From contig NC_069125.1 in the NCBI RefSeq assembly GCF_026914265.1, positions 22,618,966 to 22,682,965 on the forward strand: a DNA stretch of 64,000 nucleotides, read 5' to 3'. The notes under the pieces were generated by a model, which saw nothing but the letters and a program-made list of their open reading frames with translations, was not told where the DNA came from and ran no database searches. Both the position numbers and the translations under genes were made by a program. Origin of the DNA: Mya arenaria. Lineage: Eukaryota; Mollusca; Bivalvia; Myida; Myidae. This document shows positions 35,721-63,179 of the stretch, in pieces. The first letter of the stretch is position 1; each line of letters starts with the position of its first letter.

Positions 35721-36703
35721 CAGTCATGTGACATATAAAATGCCCCTGATTGGGTAGATAGCCATTATAAAAGCACAAGAGATGTTTGTAAAAAATGTAT
35801 TCCGCCCAATGGCAACCAATCATTCATTTCCCATTATATGTCTGTGAGGTAAATTAAGGTTATTATCAACATCCCTACAAGTCAGAGGATAGTAGCAGCA
35901 AGCATACTGTAGCTATCAATTTGACAAGCTTTTTGTGTTCAATGTCACAACCACCTTGACTTTTGACCTGACCTCAAAATTAATAGTGGTCATCTGCTGA
36001 TCATGACCAACCTCGCTACCAAGTTTGACATTTTTAAACCCATACACACTCTGGTTAATAGGGCTAGGGTTAGGTTTGATCTACCGACCAACATGTGCAA
36101 AACAAGTGTGGCAATCATATATGGATCATGTTGTCCGCTGGCAAACTAGCACCCCTACGTGACAACACCAAAACATATCAGATTCTTTTATAAAAAAACT
36201 TCAACACGGAGAGCTTATAAACATCCTATTTATTATTTTGGGTTTTAAATGAATGAATAAAAAAAAATGTCCAAACCATTGGTGTACACAGTAACGGTCA
36301 AGTTTTAACTTGTATGACATAAGGCCTTAAAACATAATACTTACAAATTATGAAAAAATGTATTATACTTTGGAACTTTAATTGAAAGGCATTATTACAT
36401 CATTTCTTTACAGATGTATTTTTCACAATTGGATTATATCATACAATGTTAAGAAGTACTAAATTTTCCTTGCTGAAATGTCACTGAATTGAAATATCAA
36501 ATAAAACAAGAAAATACAATGCATGTCTGAAGGGCCAAAATGATCAGGGCTCATATATTGAAGGCAAAAAGAACAAAAAAGCAATGTACAGTACAATAAG
36601 TTTAGGTAACAATTTCAATAAATTAGTCAACATACAGTATAATTTTATAATCAATGAATTGATTTTATAATTGTTTTTATATATTTCTTGACACAAAAAG
36701 TAT
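35721..36703. other. Interval without a recognised gene
   Basis: Bases 35930-36010 contain a stray unit resembling the GTCTCCCC-family array ('gtcatctgctgatcatgaccaacctcgctaccaagtttg'). The rest is AT-rich, with no frame, hairpin head or RNA gene recognised. Confidence 0.4.
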
Positions 36704-37858
36704 CAGGGCTCTCGCGAGGGGGCGACTTGGGCGAAGTGGTCGCCTAAAATTCCCAGACTTCGCCCATTTGTAACATCAAAGCGATATTCACTTCGCCGAA
36801 AATCTTAGCACATTGTAAATCTGTCAATCAGCGAGTATTTTGCCATTGTCAAATTAGTCAAAACAGGCAATAAGTCATTCGTACAAATTGGTAATCTCCT
36901 AATCCGATAATTGGGCCGTGTCATCCAATTACCAAAACATCGCCAGTAGGCGGAGCTATTGAAAGTTAACCAATCAGAATGTACTTTGAGAAGACCATGA
37001 TCAAATGATATAAGTTCGTTAAAATGAGATAGAAAAGGCAACCTAATTATGGAAAATCGTGTCAAGCATTAATGAAGTTAAAAAGTAATTAATATATATG
37101 TATTGAACAAACAATGCAAGACATTAAAACATTGTTGCTTTTGAAGCAGACGGTAATATAGCCATCTCGGCAAGTAGGCGCTAAGAAAATCAATAACATG
37201 ACGTATCACCAAATATTTGATTGTTTTTTGTGAAATGATAAAAATTGATTTGTAAACACATTTTTTTTTTTTGCTGTATGTAGAGTTTACTTTATACAGT
37301 GATTTTCTCCTGTCACAGTTTACGATGTCAAAAAAATTCGGCGAGGTCGCCATTTTGTCAGAACAATTTTCCGAGTTAATTTTTCAACCTCCCATTATGT
37401 ATTGGTAAATTTTTAATCAAGGACAGTGATTTAAATGTCATTTGGTTTTTAAATGTTAGCATATTTAAAATTATTTAGCAAGAGACAAGTAAATAACAGC
37501 ATAGCTAAATGTGACATTCGTACCCATCCCGAACGTACCAAAACAAGATTCGTCCCTCTACTATATTGACAGTTAATTTAGGTCATTTTGATTATTTCAA
37601 AACCTAAGCTGTCTTTTTTTGTTTGTTTCATTTTAGATGCTTTTTGCTGAGCCAAAAATGATACAATTATTTAATGAACATTTTATATAGTTATAGCAAT
37701 CAATTTTATGTGAATATAAACTTAGGTGAATGGCATGGCATAGTTTTTGTATCAGGTGTTACAAATATCACTTCTCCTTAAAGTCTCCCCACTTCTCCCT
37801 AAATTGGCTGAAGGGAGAAGTCACTTCTCCCAAAATTTTCAGCCTAGTGAGAGCCCTG
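36704..37858. mobile_element. Non-autonomous TIR element with 5-bp duplication, hAT-like
   Basis: It begins CAGGGCTCTCGCGAGGG and ends CCTAGTGAGAGCCCTG. AGTAT is directly repeated immediately outside both ends (36699-36703 and 37859-37863). Inside both ends are GC-rich segments built on GGGCGAAGTGGTCGCC or ACTTCTCCC-type words. Length is 1155 bp with no transposase. CAGGG termini fit hAT; a 5-bp duplication is shorter than the usual 8, so the superfamily is not certain. Confidence 0.75.
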
Positions 37859-37878
37859 AGTATGAAGCACATAATTTA

Positions 37879-39296
37879 AACAAGAGGCCCAAAAGGGCCT
37901 ATGCTCTACTGGCATGGCTCTTGTGGTCATTTTCAATCCAGAGCATGTACATTTGAGTAATAGGCAACAAATATATAGTTCACTTTTAGTGTTTGGGTTA
38001 GCTGAAAACGCTGCACGTTCAACATCTGAGGACAGGAAGTGTTGTAAGCAGATTAGTTGCATGAACTGTTTTAATATGTGCCAAGTAAAGGTAATCTGGG
38101 GGTAAAAAATATTTGCTTTCAAAACTGTACTCATCGTCAAAATTTCATTTCTGTAGCTTTAAAAATAAAAAGTCGGTCAAAGGTCAAAGTCAAGGACATC
38201 CGAGGACAACATTAATGCTTGTTTGCAAAACTGTTCACTCAAAATTTCATTAAAAAGCAAGGATTTGCATAGTGGTTTCAGACAAAAAGGTTTTTAATAT
38301 TTCCCAATTTAAGGGAAAGGGGGGAGTCCGTCCCTTTCAAAGAAAAGAGAACTCTTCCCTGGGCCTCTGCCAACGTTGTCGAGGTCGTTTGCATTTGCCG
38401 CACTGGTCCCTTGCGGGACAATCTCCGTGGGGGGGCAGTAATGACCCCAGGGGCACAATTTGAACAAACCTTCACAAGCAATTGTGACTTTACATGTAAA
38501 CTTGGCTAAAAATAGACTTCGCTCATGTAGACTTGGCTAAAAATAGCATTTTTTATACTTTCAAGACCATAATCCAGGCATGCATGGGCAGATCTGGCTG
38601 GTTTTCAAAAGGAACCAAGTTCTAATGGATATCTAAATACTGTACAAGTTTCATCGAGATACAATCAAAACTGAAGACTGAATCATGTTCACAAGCAATT
38701 GTTTACAGACGAACTGATTTTATAATACTTTCAAGGCCCATAATCTAGGCATGCATGGTCGGATCTGGCTGGTTTTCGAAAGGAACCGAGCTCTAATGGA
38801 TATCTAAATACTGTACAAGTTTCATCGAGATACAATCAAAACTGAAGACTGTATCGTGTTCACAAGCTAGTGTTTACACAATAGCATTTTTTTTATACTA
38901 TCAAGGGCCATCATCTAGGCATGCATGGGCGGATCTGGCTGATTTTCGAAAAGAACCGAGCTCTAATGGATATCTAGATACTGTACAAGTTTCATCGAGA
39001 TCCAATCAAAAATGAAGACTGTATCATGTTCACAACCAATTGTTTACACAATAGCATTTTTTTATACTATCAAGGGCCATAATATAGGCATGCATGGGCG
39101 GATCTGGCTGGTTTTCGAAAGAAACCGAGCTCTAATGGATATCTAGATACTGTACAAGTTTCATCGAGATATAATCAAAACTGAAGACTGTATCGTGTTC
39201 ACAAGCAATTGTTTACAGATGCACAGGCGCACGGATGCACATACTACATACACATTACCATCGCATAAGCTCTTCTGGCCTTTGGCCAGAAGAGCT
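37879..39296 (-). mobile_element. Hairpin-ended element, GGCCAAAGGCC family, inverted
   Basis: It begins AACAAGAGGCCCAAAAGGGC (inverted tail) and ends in a 29-bp palindrome at 39268-39296 (AGCTCTTCTGGCC / GGCCAGAAGAGCT). Bases 38500-39200 hold about four 175-bp units homologous to 4800-5110 in opposite orientation. Bases 37890-38230 match 6880-7235 inverted. The middle (38270-38480) ends 'gaccccaggggcacaatttgaacaa', a phrase also used in body A, so this may be a mosaic of two elements. Confidence 0.7.
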
Positions 39297-39426
39297 AAAA
39301 AATTGGAAAGCAATGATTAAGTGCTTAAATATTGCTGTTCCAACATTATTCTCATGACCTTAGTAGAATAAGTTATTTCCTTTTAGAAAATTATTGAATT
39401 GGTTCATTTTTAGCACAGAATTTATA

Positions 39427-41322
39427 TCACATTTCTTGTCCTAGTGTTGATAACTGTTTCAAAAACTGTGAGGCATTTGAGATGTCACTGCATCCGTACA
39501 CAACTCTCTTCGGGGATGTTGTAGACTTTGCTTTGGCATAATCAACAAGATTCTGGTACTCTATGTAATTTCCACCTCCAATAACGAACACATAGGCTTC
39601 TTGAAATGGGGATTTGTTTCTAGGGACTGAAGAATCAGCACGGAGAAGTTTGGGATCAAAGTAGCGAAAGTCCTCAATATCCTGCATCGTTTTCAGTTCC
39701 ATCAGGGCATCAACAATCCTTGTAGCTGGCAAGTTATGTTTTTTGATGACCAGATTCTTGACTCCCTCCATCAAGAACTGTGAACCTTGGGACATCAATT
39801 TGGAGAACATGTTCACAGTTTTAGTTCCACCGCCTCCATACTGACTGGGAGCTGCAGTCATTTTTGTGTATGATTTCCATCTCCGTATATACTGAATAGA
39901 GGAGATGTCACAGTTTGCACCCTGAAGAGCAACACAGTACTGGTCGATCTGAACATCGCTCATTGTTGGACCACAAATTAGAGCAATAAGGAATAGTCTA
40001 ACTTTGTCTTCTGGGGTTCCTGCCTCAGGATCAGATATGATCTCCATCAAGTTGTCAAGAACAGCTTTGCTCATAAGCTTTTCTTCAGTTTCAAAGTAGA
40101 CATCAAGTTTTCTAGTTTTTATCTGATCAAGCAAAGCTGTAGCAATGTTTGTATGCATGTCAATAAGCCTTTTCTTTTCAAGCAGCTCAGGAAGGGAGCT
40201 CACTGCTGATGTTAGTCTTGCGGTGTTGTCGGACAACATGCTTATTGCCCCTTCATCTTCACCTTCCACCCCCATGGCAGCTTTTAAACTCTTCACTTCA
40301 TCTTCCTTTGCTCTGTAAGCATCTAGTTCTTCTTGCACAGCTTCAGCTACTTCTGGGAAGGGATTCCCTTTCTGGCTCAACCAAAAGCGATCAGAGTGAC
40401 AAAGGTCATAGCTCTTTTTCTTTTTTGACGGTCTTGGACTTCCTTGGGACTTAGACTCACCAACTTCTTCAATTTCAGCTCTGTTCAGTTTCAAGTCCAG
40501 CACATCATGACTCAGAGCCTGATATGTCCATGTATGGTGCAACATAGTTGCAATGTCAAGATTTCTATCTAATAGCACTAACAGTGGTCTTTGAAAGCTA
40601 AACTGGCCAGCTTGAATACTATCGCTTGTAAAAAAACTATTGCGAGCATCTCTCAGGTTTTCTCGAAGTTTCTTGTCAAGCTTCTCTGCTACCATTTCTG
40701 CAGCATTTCCTCTTGGACTTCTGATGATAGGCACAGTTCCTAGTGTTACAAATACTGAAAACAAGCTATCGACAATAGTGTCCATGATCTGTTCCATTTC
40801 TGTATCCTTTACGTCTCCTTTGTTTATAGCATAGTATGATATGCTGTCTCTATCTTGATGACGCAGAGTGAACATGTCATCTTCAAGTGAAATGAAATTA
40901 AGATATTGGTCAAATACTTTGGAAATCTGTGGCACAGTATTTGCATGTATCGCAGCATTTGCCAGCTCTTCCAATCTTTGTCGGGGGATGGCTGAAATGA
41001 AGTTAAGATAATAACTCTCATACAGCTGATTTTGTAAGTCTCTACAGATTCGCTGAACGTTATCCTCAGTCGGCATGACAAAGTAGACAGCCGGTACATC
41101 TGGGATGGAATCACGATCCGAGTGGAGATTTAAGTGAAGCGTCACACCGAGGTCTCGCAGCTCTTTTACACCAAGTAGGGGAGAAATGATGTCCTGTCCG
41201 AAACGGTCATACACCAGGATCTTCCACTGAGGCTCAGCATTCGTTGATTTGTTTACAGTAACATTGAAATTAAGCATTCTTTTCAGAGAAATTATTTGTT
41301 TTTCTCTCAACGAGGTCGCCAT
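39427..41322 (-). CDS. SCFD1: Sec1 family domain-containing protein 1 (Sly1), intronless
   Basis: The SM-family protein Sly1 binds syntaxin-5-type SNAREs and drives ER-Golgi and intra-Golgi membrane fusion on the cytosolic face. The frame encodes 631 residues with near end-to-end similarity to animal SCFD1 (human about 640 aa). Conserved blocks include the N-terminal LKRMLNFNV and YDRFGQDIISPLL (residues 38-50), LHSDRDSIPDVPAVYFVMP, NQLYESYYLNFISAI, KLDKKLRENLRDARNSFFT, GQFSFQRPLLVLLDRN, HHTWTYQALSHDVLDL, GEDEGAISMLSDNTARLTSA, VPRNKSPFQEA and GGGNYIEYQNLVDY near the C-terminus. The start chosen is ATG at 41322 (MATSLREKQ), in good context (AAAATGG); the frame extends 16 codons upstream only to a TTG. 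No intron interrupts it, whereas vertebrate SCFD1 has many. The frame shows no damage, so it looks functional. Confidence 0.95.
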   Translation of the reverse strand: MATSLREKQIISLKRMLNFNVTVNKSTNAEPQWKILVYDRFGQDIISPLLGVKELRDLGVTLHLNLHSDRDSIPDVPAVYFVMPTEDNVQRICRDLQNQLYESYYLNFISAIPRQRLEELANAAIHANTVPQISKVFDQYLNFISLEDDMFTLRHQDRDSISYYAINKGDVKDTEMEQIMDTIVDSLFSVFVTLGTVPIIRSPRGNAAEMVAEKLDKKLRENLRDARNSFFTSDSIQAGQFSFQRPLLVLLDRNLDIATMLHHTWTYQALSHDVLDLKLNRAEIEEVGESKSQGSPRPSKKKKSYDLCHSDRFWLSQKGNPFPEVAEAVQEELDAYRAKEDEVKSLKAAMGVEGEDEGAISMLSDNTARLTSAVSSLPELLEKKRLIDMHTNIATALLDQIKTRKLDVYFETEEKLMSKAVLDNLMEIISDPEAGTPEDKVRLFLIALICGPTMSDVQIDQYCVALQGANCDISSIQYIRRWKSYTKMTAAPSQYGGGGTKTVNMFSKLMSQGSQFLMEGVKNLVIKKHNLPATRIVDALMELKTMQDIEDFRYFDPKLLRADSSVPRNKSPFQEAYVFVIGGGNYIEYQNLVDYAKAKSTTSPKRVVYGCSDISNASQFLKQLSTLGQEM

Positions 41323-41812
41323 TTTGACAGCTGATGACGTGGATGGGCACGTGTTTTGTTTTTTAGCCAAAACGGCATCGGCTGAAGACGGTAGTGGCGC
41401 AGAAGAAAGGTATTTATCGGTTAAAGATGCAGTTCATAGTCAATATGATAAGTGTATATATAGTATATTTTAAGTGTTCTACTGTACTAGTTACGTTTGA
41501 TCTTTCATTCGCTTTTATAGATTTTGTTGATGGACGTGAGAAGACGGAAGCATGCACAACTCGCCAAAGGAAAGAAACACCATTATACAATGAACTTAAT
41601 TGGTAACAGTAGGATATATAAAAGGCCAACCGTGATAATTAGAAACTCGAGGCATGTGCTCAAATGATGTCCAGTCTGATGATTTACCTGAGACTCTCAT
41701 AATATAAAACTATGAACGATGCTGATAGAGTTTTGAAATATTACTTGAAAACATAAAACTTCAATCATTCACAACAATTGAACATATTCAAATTCAAAAG
41801 TGCTGCAGGATG
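41323..41812 (-). promoter_or_regulatory. Presumed 5' flank of SCFD1
   Basis: Upstream (minus-strand) flank of the SCFD1 start. It holds an AT-rich TATATATAGTATATTTT stretch near 41455-41471 and little else. No canonical motif could be assigned, and this is a positional inference. Confidence 0.25.
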
Positions 41813-41814
41813 TC

Positions 41815-42050
41815 TAAAAAAACATCAGATTAGCGTAGTGGTCAGCACATTGGCTTCTAATCAAGACATTCCAGGCCTGACACATGTGAGTTTGGCTTGT
41901 GGTCATCAAGCCGAACTAGTTGGATTCCTCCAGGTACACACGTACTCTCGTTTCTGTCAAAGCACAAGGCCACACCCTCGGGTTACACCGTGCCAGCATA
42001 AGAATGTTGCAATAAATTGTTTTACAATCCTTGTAAATTAATAAGTTTAA
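41815..42050 (+). mobile_element. tRNA-derived SINE, degenerate
   Basis: A tRNA-like head has the A-box TAGCGTAGTGG and GGCTTCTAATCAAG, resembling a tRNA-Arg(TCT) anticodon arm. The B-box region (TTCCAGGCCTGACAC) is decayed. A body containing GGATTCCTCCAGGTAC and CTCGTTTC follows; it resembles the central domain of broadly distributed metazoan SINEs. It ends in a short T/A-rich tract near 42040. It is not a functional tRNA gene, because the arms do not pair properly. Confidence 0.65.
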
Positions 42051-42597
42051 ACCAATCACCAAACAATAAAACGTAATCTTATACGAGTGACGCTTCTATT
42101 TTGAGTACATACAAACAACATAGATGTGTATTCTTTGCTTTGAGGTCAACGGGACGTCGTGTAGTCGATGACAGGTTTGCTTCACAAAAACAATCGAACC
42201 GAAAAGAGATCTTGACACATGTGTACACACAAAAATTTGTAAAAGGTATGCCTATAGTTTCATAAACCGGCCATTTTATAGTAATATTCCTAAATACCCA
42301 AGCATGTCCTGTTCAATTGGATAAGTTGTTGGGAAGGGGGGGGGGGGTGGCATCTGTACATCTGACACTTTGAAGCAATTGTTTTATTTTCTTAGGGAGT
42401 ATTTTAAACAAAACAACTTTTCTTTTTAGTCCCGGGGACACATCCTGGTTCACGGCTCACTTTGCTCGATATTAAATAAGACTATGTAAATGCCGAAAAA
42501 TAATTCAAAGACAAATGCAATAAAAGCAACGCCCTATTTACTGTTCTATTTTTCAGACAGTAAATGGGACGATTTAACTTGATATAAAAACGAGTAT

Positions 42598-42607
42598 GTC
42601 ACGTGAC
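42598..42607. promoter_or_regulatory. Perfect CLEAR-type E-box GTCACGTGAC
   Basis: The palindrome GTCACGTGAC is the consensus bound by MiT/TFE factors (TFEB/TFE3) at lysosomal genes. It lies between SCFD1 (1.3 kb) and cathepsin D (3.6 kb), about 45 bp outside the left arm of the 53-bp inverted repeat. Function is inferred from the motif alone. Confidence 0.4.
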
Positions 42608-42653
42608 TCACATGGGTTGCATGACAAGAAGTACATGACATCATGTGATCTGG

Positions 42654-42706
42654 GTCGACGTTATATTCTATACACGCTCACGGTCTGACCATTGGAATCT
42701 ATACAG
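42654..42706. repeat. Left arm of a 53-bp inverted repeat
   Basis: It begins GTCGACGTTATATTCTATAC and runs through CACGCTCACGGTCTGACC to a GGAATCTATACAG end. The reverse complement is at 46044-46096 with one or two mismatches. The arms bound a 3.4-kb segment. Confidence 0.8.
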
Positions 42707-42719
42707 CCTTAAATGTTTC

Positions 42720-45270
42720 CGTAAAGTAAACCATGAAACTGTTGACTGCGACCATTTCAACTAGTTCTATTTCCGGATAGCACTTTAGCTCCCGTTTTAG
42801 TATAATAACTATTTTAAGGGATTATAACTTGGACTTCCAATATGTCGACATGGATAAACAGCCTCAAGTCAACTCTGTAAGTGCTCCGTCACCATGATTT
42901 GTCGCTGTGGTACGAAAGGATTGGGATCAAGTATGCTAACAGTAAAAGATGTATGATATTACTTTGACGTTTGAAATATCAAAGACGAATATTTGAATGT
43001 TATTTTATGTATGTTTGGTTCATAATGGTACTTTGTCAAGTGTAACACCCACAAACCTGCTTCAAAGTTGAAGTCACTATTGCAGTTAATTGTAACCACA
43101 ACCCAGGTCTGGGGAATAGTGGGGACTTTGACTTTCGGTCCAGCCTATCTAAAATTAAAATTCCGCCCTGCAGCGAAGAACTAATGGTCAAACCAAATTA
43201 AATGCTCCCACATCCCGGGAACCCTAGGTAAGATCCATTCCAGCTATATTTTGCGCGAAGATAAAACCACACTATTCATCCGGCACTGCCAGGCCATCTG
43301 GAAGGTAAAAACATGGCCCATTTCCCTGACTACATGTATCCCTGGACTGGGTCGGGCGTGGTTACAAATGACTGGTGCATAACATTCTAAATGCAATGTC
43401 AGATTCTAATTGAGAGAATTGCTCCCATTTGTCCAAATTTTATTTTCATCAATTGTGGCAATAAAAGCAGATCAGATATCATGCACAGTAAAGATTTTCC
43501 TTTTCTTTTTATAACTTATATATCTTGAAGAATATCAAAGACTGTGGGAACTGAAAGGTTTTATACCAAGACTTACAGTCATAGTTGAAAATGACAAAGT
43601 TGTCAAGTATTGCATTATTCAAATATAATTTCAGGTTATGCAGGTTGTTGAGAGCAATATGATGAGGGAAGGCAGGAAAGAGTACCAGAGTCTTATAGTC
43701 TGGTAATGTTAACAAGAAATGTTTAAAACACCTTCATTTTTTAATCATGATTTTCCAATATGATATAATGTGTATTGTGATCCGAAAATTGGACTTTTTT
43801 CTTTTTTGGATTTTTAGGAATATTTAACTGCTTCAGACTTTGAAATAATATCATGACAGTAAAGCAAACCACAAAGTACATGTATGTTTTAATATATTTT
43901 GCCTAATACTACCGTACAGGCCATCCATATAGCATACTTTTGTTGTAAAAAACATCTTAATATTTGCACAATAGGTTTTAAGACTGATTTTTTGAAGGTG
44001 ATCAACAAAAGACAGATTTTCATAGAATTTTCTTTTATATTATGATTTAATTGCAGTATGTACTCATGGTAAAATGGTGTTCGAGAGGTGGCAAATAAGG
44101 ATTTGCTTGCAGCATTGAAGAACGATAATATGTATGTTGTATTTGTTTTCTTCTATATATGTGAATACTGTGTTAAACTTTAAATCTTGCCATGAAATAA
44201 GTATCATGCATTCCAGTTTCAATTTGCCAGTATTACTATATCATAATCCTAAAAGATCCTCTACAACTAAACTTTGTGCAATAATGTTTATTATACATGT
44301 GAAATTCTTGTAATTTCCTGCTAACAGCATTTATTCCTGTATTGCATATAAACTGATAAATGCCCAAGATTGCCAAAAAATTGTTAACTGCTGATCTTTG
44401 ATAAATGGGGATGCTTTTAATTTATATCTTAATATTTTTTCAGGCAAAGAACAGAAAGAAAGGTTCTCTTAACATAGAAAGTAAAGAAATAATGATGTTC
44501 ACACTACAGTTGACAATCTGGATGTGTTTCCTTTGTTATTTGAACATGATTTATTTTAACTTACATAACAAGTATGCACTACAATAATGAATATATATAT
44601 TTATACTAATGATATTCCATTAAACATGGATATGGAAAAAAATATTCTTTGACAGTGCAAGATAAGATAAATCAAGACATAGTCAGAGTCTTCAGTTAAC
44701 TTGGATGTGTTCCATTTGTTTCATCCACATACTTGAAATTTGTCTTGTAACTACATGTATTTTTATGAGGTTAAGTGGTTAGTAATCAACCTTTATCATA
44801 ACATTTTCTTATTTGGGTATAGTATGTATTTATGTTGACACTATGTGTACCTTCATTCTCTTCATTTTTCTGTACAAAACAAGACCAAATGTGTCATTTT
44901 AGTTTAACCATTTTAAACTGTATTTATTATACTCTTCATTGAATAGCCATTCGTATATTATCGAACATTTTAACAAATTTAAATGTGTTGTTATTTTGAT
45001 TATATTGTATCGGTGTCATAGGGTACATGTCCATTCCTAGCCTTCAAGATAAAACAGATATATTCTTTATATATTCTTTGTTGTAAAATGTGTTCTTTAT
45101 GCATAAACATATAGAGTGGATACAGAGAACTCAACACTTAGCAATTTCTTACAAAATATCTAAGGGTTTCTCTGCATGTGATTGCAACATTCAGTGTACC
45201 TCATGTTATATAATACATTATAAATGATCAATAAAACAGATTAAGAACCAAAGCTGTTGTTAAATACTGT
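42720..45270. other. Intergenic segment without a recognised gene
   Basis: AT-rich DNA between the inverted-repeat arms. Frames such as 44405-44587 are short, hydrophobic and AT-driven, with no flanking splice logic. No mobile element head was recognised. Confidence 0.4.
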
Positions 45271-45274
45271 ATAT

Positions 45275-45895
45275 GTACAAGATAATACCGGGACTGTATA
45301 GACACCAATGTTTGTCCCAACTTGAAGATGTATAGATTCCAATGATTGCCTTGAGTTGAGGCTGTATAGTTTCCAATGTTTGTCTTAAGCTGAGGCTGTA
45401 TACATTCCAATGTTTGTCTTCAATTGGGGCTGTATAGATTATAATGTTTGTCTTCAGTTGAGGCTGTATAGATTCCAATGTTTGTCTTCAGTTGAGGCTG
45501 CATAGATTCTAATGTTTGCCTTCCGTTGAGGCTGTATAGATTCCAATGTTTGCCTTCCGTTGAGGCTGTATAGATTCTAATGTTTGCCTTCCGTTGAGGC
45601 TGTATTACGTCCAATGTTTGTCTTCAGTTGAGGCTGCATAGATTCTAATGTTTGCCTTCCGTTGAGGCTGTATTAATTCTATTGTTTTCTTTCAGTTAAG
45701 GCTGTATAGATTCCAATGTTTGTCTTAAGCTGAGGCTGTATAGATTCTAATGTTTGTCTTCAGTTGAGGCTGTATTACGTCCAATGTTTGTCCAAATTTG
45801 AAACTGTTTAGATTCCAATATCTGTCTTAAAATGAAGCTGTTTACAGTCCAATGTCTGGCCTACGGTGTAGCTGTATAGATTCCAATGTTGATCA
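45275..45895. repeat. 34-bp minisatellite
   Basis: About 18 units of 34 bp, pattern 'ttcagttgaggctgtatagattccaatgtttgtc', with CCGTT/CAGTT and TCC/TCT variants. The unit's TGTATAGATTCCA word also occurs in the right arm of the 53-bp inverted repeat (46045-46057), and its complement in the left arm, suggesting that the array grew from the element's own end. Confidence 0.85.
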
Positions 45896-46043
45896 AACAT
45901 GGGAACAATGAGATATAATTGTTTATTGCCTTGCAAAGTATTTATTTTATTTAAAATTGTCATCTTTTGTCTTTATAATTATCTGAAATCTCAAAAAATG
46001 TGGATAAAGAAATTTTTATATATTTTACGACATTTCAATGGGG

Positions 46044-46096
46044 GTGTATAGATTCCAGTGGTCAGACCGTGAGCGTGTATAGAATATAACGTCGAC
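46044..46096. repeat. Right arm of the 53-bp inverted repeat
   Basis: It contains GTCAGACCGTGAGCGTGTAT followed by AGAATATAACGTCGAC, the complement of 42654-42706. It lies about 105 bp upstream of the cathepsin D start codon, within the likely promoter. A second GTCGAC follows at 46105-46110. Confidence 0.8.
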
Positions 46097-46123
46097 GTGA
46101 TAACGTCGACCTGTGATCTGATT

Positions 46124-46153
46124 GTCACATGATTGTTTTCTGCGTTTAAAAGG
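46124..46153 (+). promoter_or_regulatory. Candidate cathepsin D core promoter
   Basis: GTCACATGAT, one base off a CACGTG E-box, is followed by TTTAAAAGG at 46145-46153, a TATA-like word about 50 bp before the ATG. Spacing suits a very short 5' UTR. The assignment is positional. Confidence 0.3.
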
Positions 46154-46200
46154 CAGCACAAAGAGCAATAGTTTGATTGAATTTGAAGAGCTGCAATCAC

Positions 46201-63143
<16,943 letters not shown>

Positions 63144-63161
63144 ACTGTTCAATATTGTTTG

Positions 63162-63167
63162 AATAAA
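63162..63167 (+). terminator. Polyadenylation signal of cathepsin D exon 9b
   Basis: AATAAA in TTTGAATAAAGAAG, 19 bp downstream of the exon 9b stop. It would give a very short 3' UTR. Confidence 0.55.
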
Positions 63168-63179
63168 GAAGAGAATATC

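Noticed and set aside
41323-41370. Longer SCFD1 frame starting 16 codons upstream
   Set aside because: The upstream start is a TTG. The ATG at 41322 has good context and gives the N-terminus expected for the family.
41828-41890. Possible tRNA-Arg gene
   Set aside because: Only the A-box and anticodon arm resemble a tRNA; the T-arm is decayed and a SINE body follows.
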